Shown here: one piece after another, positions 17,790 to 27,386 of the stretch
Layout of the letters: each line of letters starts with the position of its first letter
Position numbering within the stretch: the stretch's first letter is position 1
From: Liquorilactobacillus ghanensis DSM 18630
Lineage (GTDB): Bacteria > Bacillota > Bacilli > Lactobacillales > Lactobacillaceae
Direction: 5' to 3'
Assembly: GCF_001435235.1 (NCBI RefSeq)
Contig: NZ_AZGB01000018.1
Span: 42,367-106,366 of the forward strand
DNA: 64,000 nt
Notes under the pieces: generated by a model
Databases searched by the model: none
What the model was told of the DNA's origin: nothing
The model's input: only the letters and a program-made list of their open reading frames with translations
Position numbers and translations under genes: made by a program

Positions 17790-18428
17790 TTGATTAGTCA
17801 ATTTTGGTTTTTCTTTTCACACATCTACCTCTACCTCAATCCACTGATTGAGGTGTTGGGCAACTGGATCTACATCGCCTTGTTTGTCTTGATCTTCATG
17901 GAAACTGGTCTAGTTGTTTTTGCGTTTCTGCCAGGAGAATCTTTAATTTTCTTTGCCAGCACAATTGCAGCTGTTACCGGTTCTTCGCTTGATATTCGGG
18001 TACTGGTTCCGGTCTTTTTCTTCGCTGCCTTGATTGGCGACACAGTTAACTATGAAATCGGCCGTAATTTACACCGACTGAAGTTCTTCCACCGATTACT
18101 GGATAATCCACGTTTTCAACGAGCACATTATTTTTTTGAAAAACATGGTGGAAAAACAGTAATGTTCGGTCGCTTTGTTCCATTGATTAGAACCTTTATT
18201 CCGTTAATCTCCGGGAGTGCCGGTATGGACTACAAACGTTTCAGCGTTTACAATTTCCTTGGTGTTTTGATTTGGGTCGTTTTAGGTTCGTCACTCGGAT
18301 ATTTCTTCGGACAATTATCGTTTGTGCAGCAGCATTTCCCCGTAATCTTTATTGCTATTTTTGTTCTTGGAGTCGTTCCAGGTGCATGTATGGCAATTTA
18401 TCGTCTAATACGTCGTTTAGCCGGCTAA
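17790..18428 (+). CDS. DedA-family membrane protein
   Basis: The 212-residue multi-pass protein belongs to the DedA/SNARE-associated family, which includes undecaprenyl-phosphate and phospholipid flippases. The conserved FLPGESLIFFA, GDTVNYEIGR and FGRFVPLIRTFIPLISG motifs are present. I start it at TTG 17790, 9 nt after AGGGGA. The ATG at 17772 overlaps that Shine-Dalgarno and would add six residues. A strong terminator follows, so it appears monocistronic. Confidence 0.88.
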   Translation: MISQFWFFFSHIYLYLNPLIEVLGNWIYIALFVLIFMETGLVVFAFLPGESLIFFASTIAAVTGSSLDIRVLVPVFFFAALIGDTVNYEIGRNLHRLKFFHRLLDNPRFQRAHYFFEKHGGKTVMFGRFVPLIRTFIPLISGSAGMDYKRFSVYNFLGVLIWVVLGSSLGYFFGQLSFVQQHFPVIFIAIFVLGVVPGACMAIYRLIRRLAG

Positions 18429-18455
18429 TTCATTTTGTTTATCAATATCGCTGAT

Positions 18456-18525
18456 AGCTGAGATCGGTTACCTTATGAAAATTATTACTGATAACTTTCA
18501 TAAGGTAACTGCCGCTCAGCTTTTT
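18456..18525 (+). terminator. dedA terminator
   Basis: The outer AGCTGAG/CTCAGCT arms (18456-18462 with 18515-18521) enclose a second stem (GTTACCTTATGAAA with its complement). A T run closes it. Confidence 0.8.
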
Positions 18526-18606
18526 CTTTTCATCTCACTCATAGCAAGTATAATTAGGTTTGACCGTTAAATTATAGGCATGGTTATTTCGATTAAGGAG
18601 CAAATC

Positions 18607-20457
18607 ATGAGTTATTCATTAATAATTGTTACATTAGCGGCGTTTGCAACGCCTTTATTGTTGGCTAAATTAAAGATTTCGATCGTTCCGACTGCTGTGG
18701 CTGAAATTGTCGTTGGAATCTTATTAGGCAAAAGTCTGCTAAACATCATTAAAATTGATCCCACGCTCAACTTTTTAGCTGATCTTGGCGTTATTTTACT
18801 GTTGTTTCTCAGCGGAATGGAAATTGATTTCAGTCTTTTTCGCAATAATCAGTCGCAAACTCCTTTGGAACGTAAGGCAGCTGCTAACTTACCGCAATAT
18901 TCGCCATTCAAATTAGCGGCTGCTGCCTATACAGTAGTTCTGCTAACATCGGCTGCTTTGGCCCTAGCTTTTAGTCTCAGCGGTTTATACACTAATTTCT
19001 GGTTAGCCACCATTTTGTTTTCAACAATTGCTCTTGGCGTTGTCATTGCCGCTTTAAAAGAAAAGGAATTGCTCAGCAGTCGGTTTGGTCAAACGATTCT
19101 TTTAATTGCTGTTCTAGGAGAAGTTGTGCCGATGCTGTCATTAACCGTTTTTGCATCAATCTACGACCATCGTATCAATCAACTTTGGCTGATCGGTATT
19201 CTCTTTGTAGCCGCCGCTATTTTATTCAAACAATTTCGGTCTTTTTTTAATTTCTTCCAACGAATCAATAAAGCAACTACTCAGTTAGATATTCGCTTAG
19301 CTTTCTTTATTATTTTTACCCTGGCTTTTTTGGCAAAACAAGTCGGTGCTGAAAGTATTCTTGGAGCTTTCATTGCTGGAATTGTAATCAAACTTTTAGA
19401 ACCGGAGACATCAACTCGAGAAAAATTAGATGCCATCGGCTACGGTTTTCTAATTCCGATTTTTTTCATCTTAACTGGTGTTAAATTGAATATTCCCAGT
19501 CTGCTTAAGGACCCAACTGTTTTAATTTTAATTCCGTTGTTCTTTTTAGGGTTTTTACTAGCTAAAAGCCTAGCCTTTTTTGTGTTGAAACATTATTTTC
19601 AAACTAAAAATGCCTTTGCCGGCAGTTTGCTATCAGCAACTACAATTACCTTAGTTTTAGCTGTACTACAAGTTGCCCGTGAAGTTCAGGCAATTAACAG
19701 TGAACAGTCAGGTGAATTTTTACTCGCCGCAATTCTAACCTGCTTAGTGGGCCCGCTATGTTTCAACCACCTGTTTGTTGCCGAGCCTGAAGACACCAAA
19801 AAAATCAAAGTTAATTTCATTGGCGCCAACATTTTGACAGTGTCAACCGCACAACAATTAGATCAATGGTATAATGTCCACTTATATACCGATCGTCTAG
19901 ATAATTTTCAAACTTATAATTCAAAAACTGCAGTTAAATTATTACCTGACTTGGCAGTTGATCACTTGATTCAAGGACAGGTTTTTGATACTGATATTTT
20001 GGTCCTTGGCTACCGTGACTATCAGCTAAATTATCAATTAGCTTTAGCCGCTAAAAAATACGGCGTAAAACGAGTGATTACGCGATTTGAAAATCGTGAT
20101 ATTATGAGTGATCTTGGCCAGAAATTATCAGCAGCCAGTATTGAATATTTTAATTCTGCTGATGTTAATATCAGTGTTTTGCGTTCATTAATTGAAACGC
20201 CCTCGACTCTGCAAATTTTAATGGCTAATGAATCACGAGTTTTTGAAGTTGTCGTACGAAATCAGCGTCTTGCCTATAAACAAATTAAAGACCTCTCTTT
20301 CATTGAGCATATAACTATCAGTAGAATTTTTCGAGATGGTACTTCAATCGCTCCGCATGGTGATACTCGGTTAAAACTCAATGATCACATCATCTTTATG
20401 GGAAAATCAGCAGATGTTCCGCAAATTCGGCAAATAATTGAAAAAATGAATGAGTAA
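18607..20457 (+). CDS. Kef-type monovalent cation/proton antiporter with RCK domain
   Basis: The 616-residue CPA2 antiporter has about 11-12 hydrophobic helices in residues 1-385, including GVILLLFLSGMEID and GAFIAGIVI, typical of the exchanger core. A TrkA-N-like domain (about 400-515) and a TrkA-C domain (about 530-616, ending ...DHIIFMG) follow. It would exchange K+ or Na+ for protons and be gated by nucleotide binding. ATG 18607 is preceded by AAGGAG, so the nine additional upstream codons are unlikely to be used. Confidence 0.87.
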   Translation: MSYSLIIVTLAAFATPLLLAKLKISIVPTAVAEIVVGILLGKSLLNIIKIDPTLNFLADLGVILLLFLSGMEIDFSLFRNNQSQTPLERKAAANLPQYSPFKLAAAAYTVVLLTSAALALAFSLSGLYTNFWLATILFSTIALGVVIAALKEKELLSSRFGQTILLIAVLGEVVPMLSLTVFASIYDHRINQLWLIGILFVAAAILFKQFRSFFNFFQRINKATTQLDIRLAFFIIFTLAFLAKQVGAESILGAFIAGIVIKLLEPETSTREKLDAIGYGFLIPIFFILTGVKLNIPSLLKDPTVLILIPLFFLGFLLAKSLAFFVLKHYFQTKNAFAGSLLSATTITLVLAVLQVAREVQAINSEQSGEFLLAAILTCLVGPLCFNHLFVAEPEDTKKIKVNFIGANILTVSTAQQLDQWYNVHLYTDRLDNFQTYNSKTAVKLLPDLAVDHLIQGQVFDTDILVLGYRDYQLNYQLALAAKKYGVKRVITRFENRDIMSDLGQKLSAASIEYFNSADVNISVLRSLIETPSTLQILMANESRVFEVVVRNQRLAYKQIKDLSFIEHITISRIFRDGTSIAPHGDTRLKLNDHIIFMGKSADVPQIRQIIEKMNE

Positions 20458-20534
20458 TTTGCTATAGCGGGTTTTTCATTCAGCCGCTTAACGGTATACT
20501 AAACGTATGAGTTATATTATTTAGGAGGAAACTT

Positions 20535-21200
20535 ATGTCATTTACAGTTTATTTCGTCCGCCATGGTCAGACAATGTTTAATTATTTCCAACGGATGCAG
20601 GGTTGGAGTGATTCACCATTGACCCCAAGAGGAATTCAAGATGCTAAAAAAGCTGGCCAGCATTTAAAAGCAGTTAAATTTGCTGGTGTCTATCACAGCG
20701 ACACCACTCGTACGCAACGAACCTGCGAACAAATTATTGCAGCCAATCAATATTCAACACCAAAACCACAAACCTCGATGAATTTTCGAGAACAAGGCTA
20801 CGGATATTTCGAAGGTGGGGATTCAGGTCAGACCTGGTTGATTGCCGGAGCACGTCATAAAACAACTACCTATCAAGAATTAATTTCAAAATATTCAATT
20901 GAAGAGTCACGGGACTTTTTGAAGGAAGTTGATCCTTTCCAATTAGCCGAAAATGATCAGGAATTCTGGCAGCGACTGAACGCCGGTTTTAATATTTTGC
21001 GAAAAAATCAAACTGATGGCGACCAGGTCTTAGTGGTCAGTCATGGGACTACTATTCGCAGTATTGTTCATCATTTTGCCCCAGAAATTGATATTATTTC
21101 ACAAGGGCCGATCAATGGTTCTGTAACTAAACTAGTTATCGACAACGATCAAGTCAAAGTGTTGTACTATAATCACTATTTAGACAATCAAGAATATTGA
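20535..21200 (+). CDS. Histidine phosphatase (phosphoglycerate mutase-like)
   Basis: The 221-residue protein carries the catalytic RHG (residues 9-11) and a second VVSHGTTIRS His motif, with GWSDSPLTPRG typical of the branch. In lactobacilli such proteins are cofactor-dependent phosphatases of uncertain substrate; a glycolytic mutase role is less likely given the short form. TAGGAGG precedes ATG 20535, a TATACT -10 candidate lies upstream, and a terminator follows. Confidence 0.88.
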   Translation: MSFTVYFVRHGQTMFNYFQRMQGWSDSPLTPRGIQDAKKAGQHLKAVKFAGVYHSDTTRTQRTCEQIIAANQYSTPKPQTSMNFREQGYGYFEGGDSGQTWLIAGARHKTTTYQELISKYSIEESRDFLKEVDPFQLAENDQEFWQRLNAGFNILRKNQTDGDQVLVVSHGTTIRSIVHHFAPEIDIISQGPINGSVTKLVIDNDQVKVLYYNHYLDNQEY

Positions 21201-21230
21201 TCAGCACGCTTGCAAATTCTGCTTGCGACA

Positions 21231-21266
21231 AAAAAGGAATCCGTTAAAATACGGATTCCCTTTTTT
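21231..21266 (+). terminator. Terminator after the histidine phosphatase
   Basis: GGAATCCGT and ACGGATTCC form a 9-bp stem with a 6-nt loop, A-rich on the left and T6 on the right. It may also serve the converging opp transcript. Confidence 0.85.
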
Positions 21267-21384
21267 GTATTATGCTTAATATCTAACTAACGTTTTTCTC
21301 CAAATTGTCCCAGTCAAACTAGTGTTAACCTCCAGCTTGGAACCGACAACTATAATATTGGAACATTTATAATCAACTATTCAT

Positions 21385-22338
21385 TTAAGCCAGTGCTTTT
21401 TTTGCTCTTGCCCGATATTTAGGAATTTCATCTTCCGAACAGCGAACAAAGCGACCAGGAACAATTTCATGCATCTTCTTGGGATGAGCCGGATCATCTT
21501 TTTCTTCACTAGCATCATAGACGATTTGCCGGCGTTTTCGTTCAAATTCCGGATCAGGAACCGGCACCGCTGAAATCAAGCTTGCTGTATAATCATGCAG
21601 AGGATGTTCATAAACGTCATCTGCCGGGCCAACTTCCAGCAATCTTCCATAGTGCATAACGCCAATACGATCTGAAATATACTTGACCATTGAAAGATCA
21701 TGAGCGATAAACAAGTAAGTCAATCCTTGTTGTTCTTGTAAATCTTTTAGCAAATTGACCACCTGTGCCTGAATTGAAACATCAAGCGCTGATATCGGTT
21801 CATCAGCAATGATGAATTTCGGTTTAACTGCTAAAGCGCGGGCTATTCCAATTCGCTGCCGCTGACCACCAGAAAATTCATGTGGATAACGACTAGAATG
21901 GTCTTTGTTCAAACCAACTGTTTCCAACAGATTTTCAACGATTTCACTGCGTTCTTGATCACTTTTAGCTAAATGGTGAATATCGATTCCTTCAGCAACA
22001 ATATCTTTAATTTTCATCCGGGGATTCAATGATGCATACGGATCCTGAAAAATCATCTGCATTTGCCGACGAAATTTCAAAAAATCTTTTCGCGTCTTTA
22101 ATTGACTAATGTCTTCTCCCTCAAAAATAATTTTCCCAGCAGTCGGTTTGTAAAGATGAATAATACTCCGTCCGGTTGTCGTCTTACCTGAACCAGATTC
22201 ACCTACCAGACCAAAAGTCTCACCCTCATAGATGTCAAAACTGATATCATCGACTGCACGTACTTCATTGGGTTTACCCACATTAAAGTACTGTTTTAAA
22301 TGCTTGACTTCCAAAAGCTTTTTTTGATTTCCTGTCAT
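21385..22338 (-). CDS. oppF: Oligopeptide ABC transporter ATP-binding protein OppF
   Basis: This 317-residue ABC ATPase has Walker A GESGSGKTT (about 45-53), signature FSGGQRQRIG, Walker B FIIADEP and the C-terminal oligopeptide/dipeptide extension ending PGRFVRCSEDE. It pairs with OppD to power import of oligopeptides. It is the last gene of oppA-B-C-D-F and starts 12 bp after oppD behind AAGGAG. Confidence 0.95.
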   Translation of the reverse strand: MTGNQKKLLEVKHLKQYFNVGKPNEVRAVDDISFDIYEGETFGLVGESGSGKTTTGRSIIHLYKPTAGKIIFEGEDISQLKTRKDFLKFRRQMQMIFQDPYASLNPRMKIKDIVAEGIDIHHLAKSDQERSEIVENLLETVGLNKDHSSRYPHEFSGGQRQRIGIARALAVKPKFIIADEPISALDVSIQAQVVNLLKDLQEQQGLTYLFIAHDLSMVKYISDRIGVMHYGRLLEVGPADDVYEHPLHDYTASLISAVPVPDPEFERKRRQIVYDASEEKDDPAHPKKMHEIVPGRFVRCSEDEIPKYRARAKKALA

Positions 22339-22350
22339 GGGATCTTCTCC

Positions 22351-23397
22351 TTAGTGCACCTGTGTTTGATTATTCATTTTGCGATAAAGCTGCCAACGAC
22401 GAACTATTTCATCCGGCGGTGTAACTTTGGGAGCATTGGGATGTAACAACCAAGTAGCCGCATAATGAGTCTCTGATACCTTAAAGAAAGGCGGCTTCTG
22501 TTCAGCATCGATCTTCATCGCAAACGGATTTCGCGCTGCAAAAGGATCACCCTTTGGCGGATCCAACAAATCCGGTGGTGTCCCTGGAATAGCCTCTAAT
22601 TTAGTACTAGAAAGTGTTGGCATTGAATTCAAGAGTCCCCAAGTATATGGATGCTGTGGATTATAAAAAATCTCATCGACTGTCCCATATTCAATGATTT
22701 CTCCCGCATACATTACTGCAACACGATCAGCCATGCCGGCTACCACACCCAAATCATGCGTAATGAAAATAATCGAGGTTTCAATTTTTGATTGCAAATC
22801 CTTCATTAAATCCAAAATCTGGGCTTGAATAGTTACGTCCAAAGCGGTCGTCGGTTCATCAGCAATCAAAACTTCTGGATAACAAACCAAGGCGATAGCA
22901 ATCACAATCCGCTGTCGCTGACCACCGGAAAATTGATGCGGATAATTATTAATTCTTTTTTCGGCATCGTTGATTCCTACCAACTTCATAATTTCTAACG
23001 CCTGCTGCCAAGCTTTTTTCTTATCTAAATGTTTATGCTTAATCAAGGGTTCAGCAATCTGTTGGCCGATCTTCATTGTTGGGTCTAATGATGTCATCGG
23101 ATCCTGAAAAATCATCGCAATATCTTTGCCACGAATATTTTGCATTTCTTTTTCGCTTTTTTTCAGCAAATCTTGATCATGATACAAAATTGAGCCACTA
23201 ACTACTTTAGCATTATTTGCCAATAATCCCATAATGCTCTTGGTCGTAACCGATTTTCCTGACCCAGACTCGCCAACAATTGCCAAGGTTTCGCCTTTAT
23301 TTAAGTGGAAGCTGACATCGCGAATCGCTTTAACTTCACCAGCATACGTATGAAAATCAATTCGTAAATTTTTAACGTCCAAAATTCTTTCAGTCAT
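22351..23397 (-). CDS. oppD: Oligopeptide ABC transporter ATP-binding protein OppD
   Basis: The 348-residue partner ATPase has Walker A GESGSGKS (about 42), FSGGQRQRIV and LIADEPTTALD. Its long C-terminal oligopeptide domain contains a proline-rich PGTPPDLLDPP segment. It follows oppC after 9 bp with a GGAG site. The C-terminal region usually carrying FeS-type cysteines in some homologues has none here. Confidence 0.95.
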   Translation of the reverse strand: MTERILDVKNLRIDFHTYAGEVKAIRDVSFHLNKGETLAIVGESGSGKSVTTKSIMGLLANNAKVVSGSILYHDQDLLKKSEKEMQNIRGKDIAMIFQDPMTSLDPTMKIGQQIAEPLIKHKHLDKKKAWQQALEIMKLVGINDAEKRINNYPHQFSGGQRQRIVIAIALVCYPEVLIADEPTTALDVTIQAQILDLMKDLQSKIETSIIFITHDLGVVAGMADRVAVMYAGEIIEYGTVDEIFYNPQHPYTWGLLNSMPTLSSTKLEAIPGTPPDLLDPPKGDPFAARNPFAMKIDAEQKPPFFKVSETHYAATWLLHPNAPKVTPPDEIVRRWQLYRKMNNQTQVH

Positions 23398-23406
23398 ATC
23401 GTTCTC

Positions 23407-24432
23407 CTACCTTCTCGTCTTAGGATCAAAGGCGTCACGCAAACCATCACCCAGTAAGTTAAATGCTATCATCAAAACACACAAGACAATTGCCGGATAC
23501 CACATTTGATATGGCAAGAATTGAAAGTTTTTCTGACCATCATTTAACAAGACACCCAAAGAAGTCTGTGGTGAACTAATCCCAATTCCGATAAAACTCA
23601 GGAAAGCCTCGAAGAAAATTGCTGTCGGAATAGTGTACATCGTTTGAATAATAATAATACTCGATAGGTTAGGCACCAGATGTTTAAGTGAAATTTTCAG
23701 TGGTGATTCCCCCAAAGTTCGGGCCGCTAATACATATTCCTGCGATTTCAGCGACAGAGTTTCGGCTCGAATCATCCGAGCCATTGTCGTCCAACTTGAG
23801 ATAGCAATCGCACAAATAATTGAAGTCATCCCTGGTTTTAATACCAGCAACATCAAAACAACAATTACTAAGTTCGGAACAGACGAAATAATTTCAATAA
23901 TCCGCTGCATGATCGTATCGACTCGCCCGCCTTTCCAACCAGAAATTATCCCATAGGCGACCCCAATCGTCAGATCAAAGAAAGTCGCTACTAAAGCAAC
24001 GATCAATGAAATTTTAGTTCCATAAATAATTCGCTCTGCTAAAGACCGACCCAAATAATCAGTACCCAAAACGAAATATTTATCTTTGGGAACATTATTT
24101 TGCCGGTATTCGTCGACCCATTTACCGGCAACTTTTAATTTACCGTTGAAGCCATTAATTGATACACCCGGTATTTTTGCAGGTAAGTTAGCATATTTAG
24201 GGGCTGATTTAACTAATGAATTATGATCAATAAATGGTGTTGAGCCAAAAGCCACCACTACCATAATCAAAACAATAAACAGCGAAACAACTGCACCTTT
24301 ATTTTTCTTGAGCCGCATCCATGCATCTTGTAAAAATGTCAGTGAAGGGGCTGCAATTTTTTCATTATCCAGTGATTCACTTTTTGCTAGTGGCTGAAAA
24401 CTATCTGAATTCAACTTGATTTTTTCTTCCAT
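23407..24432 (-). CDS. oppC: Oligopeptide ABC transporter permease OppC
   Basis: The 341-residue protein has a cytoplasmic N-terminus, one helix, a large extracytoplasmic loop and the five-helix binding-protein-dependent transport core. The EAA-type loop (AARTLGESPLKISLKHLVPN, about 235-254) contacts the ATPases. It starts 3 nt after the oppB stop, so translation is coupled. Confidence 0.93.
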   Translation of the reverse strand: MEEKIKLNSDSFQPLAKSESLDNEKIAAPSLTFLQDAWMRLKKNKGAVVSLFIVLIMVVVAFGSTPFIDHNSLVKSAPKYANLPAKIPGVSINGFNGKLKVAGKWVDEYRQNNVPKDKYFVLGTDYLGRSLAERIIYGTKISLIVALVATFFDLTIGVAYGIISGWKGGRVDTIMQRIIEIISSVPNLVIVVLMLLVLKPGMTSIICAIAISSWTTMARMIRAETLSLKSQEYVLAARTLGESPLKISLKHLVPNLSSIIIIQTMYTIPTAIFFEAFLSFIGIGISSPQTSLGVLLNDGQKNFQFLPYQMWYPAIVLCVLMIAFNLLGDGLRDAFDPKTRR

Positions 24433-24435
24433 TGC

Positions 24436-25365
24436 TTAACCCTCACTTCCGCTTAAACGAATTCGTGGATCGATGATTCCATAAACAATATCTGTCAACA
24501 AGATGATTGCAACTAAGCCGGCTGAAAACAGCATCGTTACACCCATAATTGTCGGATAATCATTTACGAGGATCGATTTAACAAACTGTTCACCAATCCC
24601 AGGAATCGAGAAAATATTTTCAATAACCATTGATCCGGTCATCAAAGCAACGGTATACGGTCCGATCAGCGTAACTAACGGAATCAAACTATTTCTCAAC
24701 GCATGATGATAAACAATTCCAAACTTGCTCAGGCCCTTAGCTCGAGCCAATTCGATATAATCAGAATTTAAAACGTCAACCATCCCGGTTCGAACAAAAC
24801 GGGCTGTTTCGGCTAACGGACCAACACCTAGAGCAATTGTCGGTAAGACTGTGTAACTAAAACCGCCCCAATCGGCAATTGGAAACCATCCTAATTTCAA
24901 AGCAATATAATATTGCAACAAAACAGCTAATACAAAGTTAGGTACCGATTTACCAATAATTGAAACAACTGTTGACGTTGTATCAATCCAAGTATTGCGG
25001 TTGATAGCTGCAATTGACCCAATAATAATTCCGAAGAAAACACCAAAGATCATTGCTTGCGCACCTAATTGAGCGGATGCTCCGATTCGGCTTGAAATCA
25101 AATATGAAACTGGCTGATTACTAAATTGGAAAGAAGTCCCTAAGTCACCATGCAGCATTCCAAAAATATAAATTACGTACTGCTGCCAGATCGGTTTATT
25201 AAGTCCGTACTGCTGATTCATGATTTGAATTTGCTGTTGGGTCATTTTCTGCTGGTTTGAATACGGTGTTCCGGGCATCAATTTCATTAAGAAAAATGTA
25301 ATTGTTGCTACCAGAAAAAGGGTCAATACCATGTAGAAAACCCGTTTTAAAAGATATTTCCGCAT
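24436..25365 (-). CDS. oppB: Oligopeptide ABC transporter permease OppB
   Basis: This 309-residue permease begins MRKYLLKRVFYM and has the ARAKGLSKFGIVYHHALRN EAA loop. ATG 25365 has GAGGAAAAAT before it, so I do not use the eight upstream codons. It lies 121 bp downstream of oppA, separated by a strong hairpin without a U tract. Confidence 0.93.
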   Translation of the reverse strand: MRKYLLKRVFYMVLTLFLVATITFFLMKLMPGTPYSNQQKMTQQQIQIMNQQYGLNKPIWQQYVIYIFGMLHGDLGTSFQFSNQPVSYLISSRIGASAQLGAQAMIFGVFFGIIIGSIAAINRNTWIDTTSTVVSIIGKSVPNFVLAVLLQYYIALKLGWFPIADWGGFSYTVLPTIALGVGPLAETARFVRTGMVDVLNSDYIELARAKGLSKFGIVYHHALRNSLIPLVTLIGPYTVALMTGSMVIENIFSIPGIGEQFVKSILVNDYPTIMGVTMLFSAGLVAIILLTDIVYGIIDPRIRLSGSEG

Positions 25366-25424
25366 ATTTTTCCTCACATTCCCATGCATTAACTAATTTA
25401 AAATTTTTAATTATCTAAATACCA

Positions 25425-25459
25425 ATTGGGGGATAACATTTTTCAGTTAATCCCCCAAT
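25425..25459 (-). other. Intergenic hairpin between oppA and oppB
   Basis: ATTGGGGGATAAC (25425-25437) pairs with GTTAATCCCCCAAT (25446-25459) with one bulge. No U tract follows on the minus strand, so it is more likely an RNA-stability or processing element than a full terminator. It would favour an excess of OppA over the permease. Confidence 0.7.
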
Positions 25460-25486
25460 CAGTAACTCATTTAAGATTTATTAAAT

Positions 25487-27118
25487 TTATTTTGAAATAT
25501 AAGCATTCTTAAAGTTGTAGTTTACACCAGCTGAGTTGTAAATTACACCCTTAACTTTTGGTTTAACCAAAGTTGCCAATGATTGTTGGTAAATTGGAGC
25601 AATTCCTTGATCTTTCATTAAAATCTTTTCAGCTTGAACCATGTCATTCCAACGTTTCGTTGTGTTGCTGGCATCAGTTGTCTTTGAAGCTTCGATCAAT
25701 TTATCATATTGAGTATTCTTCCACTTACCGTTATTCTCAGGATTACTTGAAGTAAAGAGGTCTAAGAAGCTGATTGGATCAGCGAAGTCAGCTCCCCAGC
25801 CAGTTACAACTACATCAAAGTTCCCATTAGTTGAACGAGATAAGCGCGTCTTGAATGGTACGTTTTCAACAGAAACTTTAGCACCCTTCAGATTTTCTTC
25901 GATCTGACTCTGTAAGAATTGAGTTGTGTTATTACCAGCATCAGTATCATCACTTAAAATGGTAAAGCTTAGATCCTTAACACCTAATTCTTTCAAACCT
26001 TCTGCCCAAAGTTTCTTAGCTTCTGAAGCATTATAGGTTACTGCTGACTTAACATAGGCTGAATCTGTGAAATCTTTGCCGTTATGCTTTGCTAAGCCAT
26101 CTGAAACATAACCCTTAGCTGCTGTTGAACCATTACCTAAGACTTTATTAACAAACTGTTTCCGGTTAATAACCATGGAGAGTGCCTGACGAATTTTCTT
26201 GTTTTGGAATTCTTTTTTCGTCTGATTGTATTGCAGATAGAAAGTCGAAGCATTCTTTCTAACTACATAATCTTTAGAGTTAGATAACTGTTTAGCTTGT
26301 TCAGCTCCCAAGTTAGTTTCATCAAGCTTGCCAGACTGGTATAAGTTGTAAGCTGTGGTGTTACTCTTATTAACCTTGTAGTTAATAGCTGATAACTTAA
26401 CATCTTTCTTATCCCAGTAGTTGTTGTTTTTCTTCAACGTCCAGCTCAAATTGGAACCAGTCCATTTAGTCAAAGTAAACGGTCCGTTATAAACCATATA
26501 TTTGGAAGCTGTCCCATATTTGCTGCCGTATTTTTCAACCGCACTCTGATTTTGTGGGAAGAATACCGGGAAGCCCATCAATAACTTAAAGTATGGGATC
26601 TTTTTCTCCAAGGTAACGGTCAATTTATAATTGCCATCAGCTTTGATTCCCAAAGTTGAAACACCTTTTTTGCCATTCATAATTGCATCAGCATTTTTAA
26701 TTCCACTGAACAAATATGCATACTGCGAAGCTGTTTTTGGATCAACTGTGCGCCGCCAAGAATAAACAAAATCTTTTGCAGTTACTTTATCACCGTTGCT
26801 CCATTTGTCATTTTTCCGCAAAGTGAAGACGTACTTTTCACCATTATTGGAAACCTGAGTCTTAGTAGCCAAGCCGGGTTCGATCTTGCTGTCCTTGCCT
26901 AAACGATAAATACCTTCCATCGAGTTGTTCAGCATATCAAAACTAACGGTATCGGTTGCTGTTGAAAGGTCCATTGTCGGCAACTCAGCAGTTTCGTTCC
27001 AATTAAGAACTTGCTTAGAAGCCATGCTGCTATTTGTACTCTTAGAGCCACAAGCTGCTAAGGCAATTGCTGAGAAAGCCGCAACCAGCCCCAGTTTAGC
27101 TAATCTATTAAATTTCAT
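25487..27118 (-). CDS. oppA: Oligopeptide-binding lipoprotein OppA
   Basis: The 543-residue lipoprotein has lipobox LAAC with Cys23 and the SBP family 5 fold (WSNGDKVTAKDFVYSWRR, FADPISFLDLFTSSNPENN). It delivers peptides to OppBCDF encoded next to it. GGGGAG precedes ATG 27118. It closely resembles the second OppA at 27387-29009, consistent with tandem duplication. A plain promoter lies upstream; no leader element was found. Confidence 0.93.
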   Translation of the reverse strand: MKFNRLAKLGLVAAFSAIALAACGSKSTNSSMASKQVLNWNETAELPTMDLSTATDTVSFDMLNNSMEGIYRLGKDSKIEPGLATKTQVSNNGEKYVFTLRKNDKWSNGDKVTAKDFVYSWRRTVDPKTASQYAYLFSGIKNADAIMNGKKGVSTLGIKADGNYKLTVTLEKKIPYFKLLMGFPVFFPQNQSAVEKYGSKYGTASKYMVYNGPFTLTKWTGSNLSWTLKKNNNYWDKKDVKLSAINYKVNKSNTTAYNLYQSGKLDETNLGAEQAKQLSNSKDYVVRKNASTFYLQYNQTKKEFQNKKIRQALSMVINRKQFVNKVLGNGSTAAKGYVSDGLAKHNGKDFTDSAYVKSAVTYNASEAKKLWAEGLKELGVKDLSFTILSDDTDAGNNTTQFLQSQIEENLKGAKVSVENVPFKTRLSRSTNGNFDVVVTGWGADFADPISFLDLFTSSNPENNGKWKNTQYDKLIEASKTTDASNTTKRWNDMVQAEKILMKDQGIAPIYQQSLATLVKPKVKGVIYNSAGVNYNFKNAYISK

Positions 27119-27199
27119 GCTTTGGTTCTCCCCTTTTGCTTCGTTTTAGAAACATTAAATGTAATGTCTAGATTCTATATGAAAATCAGATTAAATACA

Positions 27200-27227
27200 A
27201 GTATAAAACTTTAAATGCTCTTGCAAA
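27200..27227 (-). promoter_or_regulatory. Candidate promoter of oppA-oppBCDF
   Basis: On the minus strand TTTGCA (27227-27222) and TATACT (27205-27200) are 16 bp apart, about 80 bp before the start codon. Confidence 0.5.
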
Positions 27228-27386
27228 ACGATTTATTTTTAATGAAAATAACCAAAATTCTGATTAAATTTAAGTTAAAGCTAACTTTTTGCACGGTTTA
27301 ATTAAGATTACAAAGTAATAATATGCAAATAGTTTATAATTAATAAAATTTCGTTCGACTGCTTCATCCGCAAATACCCAACTTCT

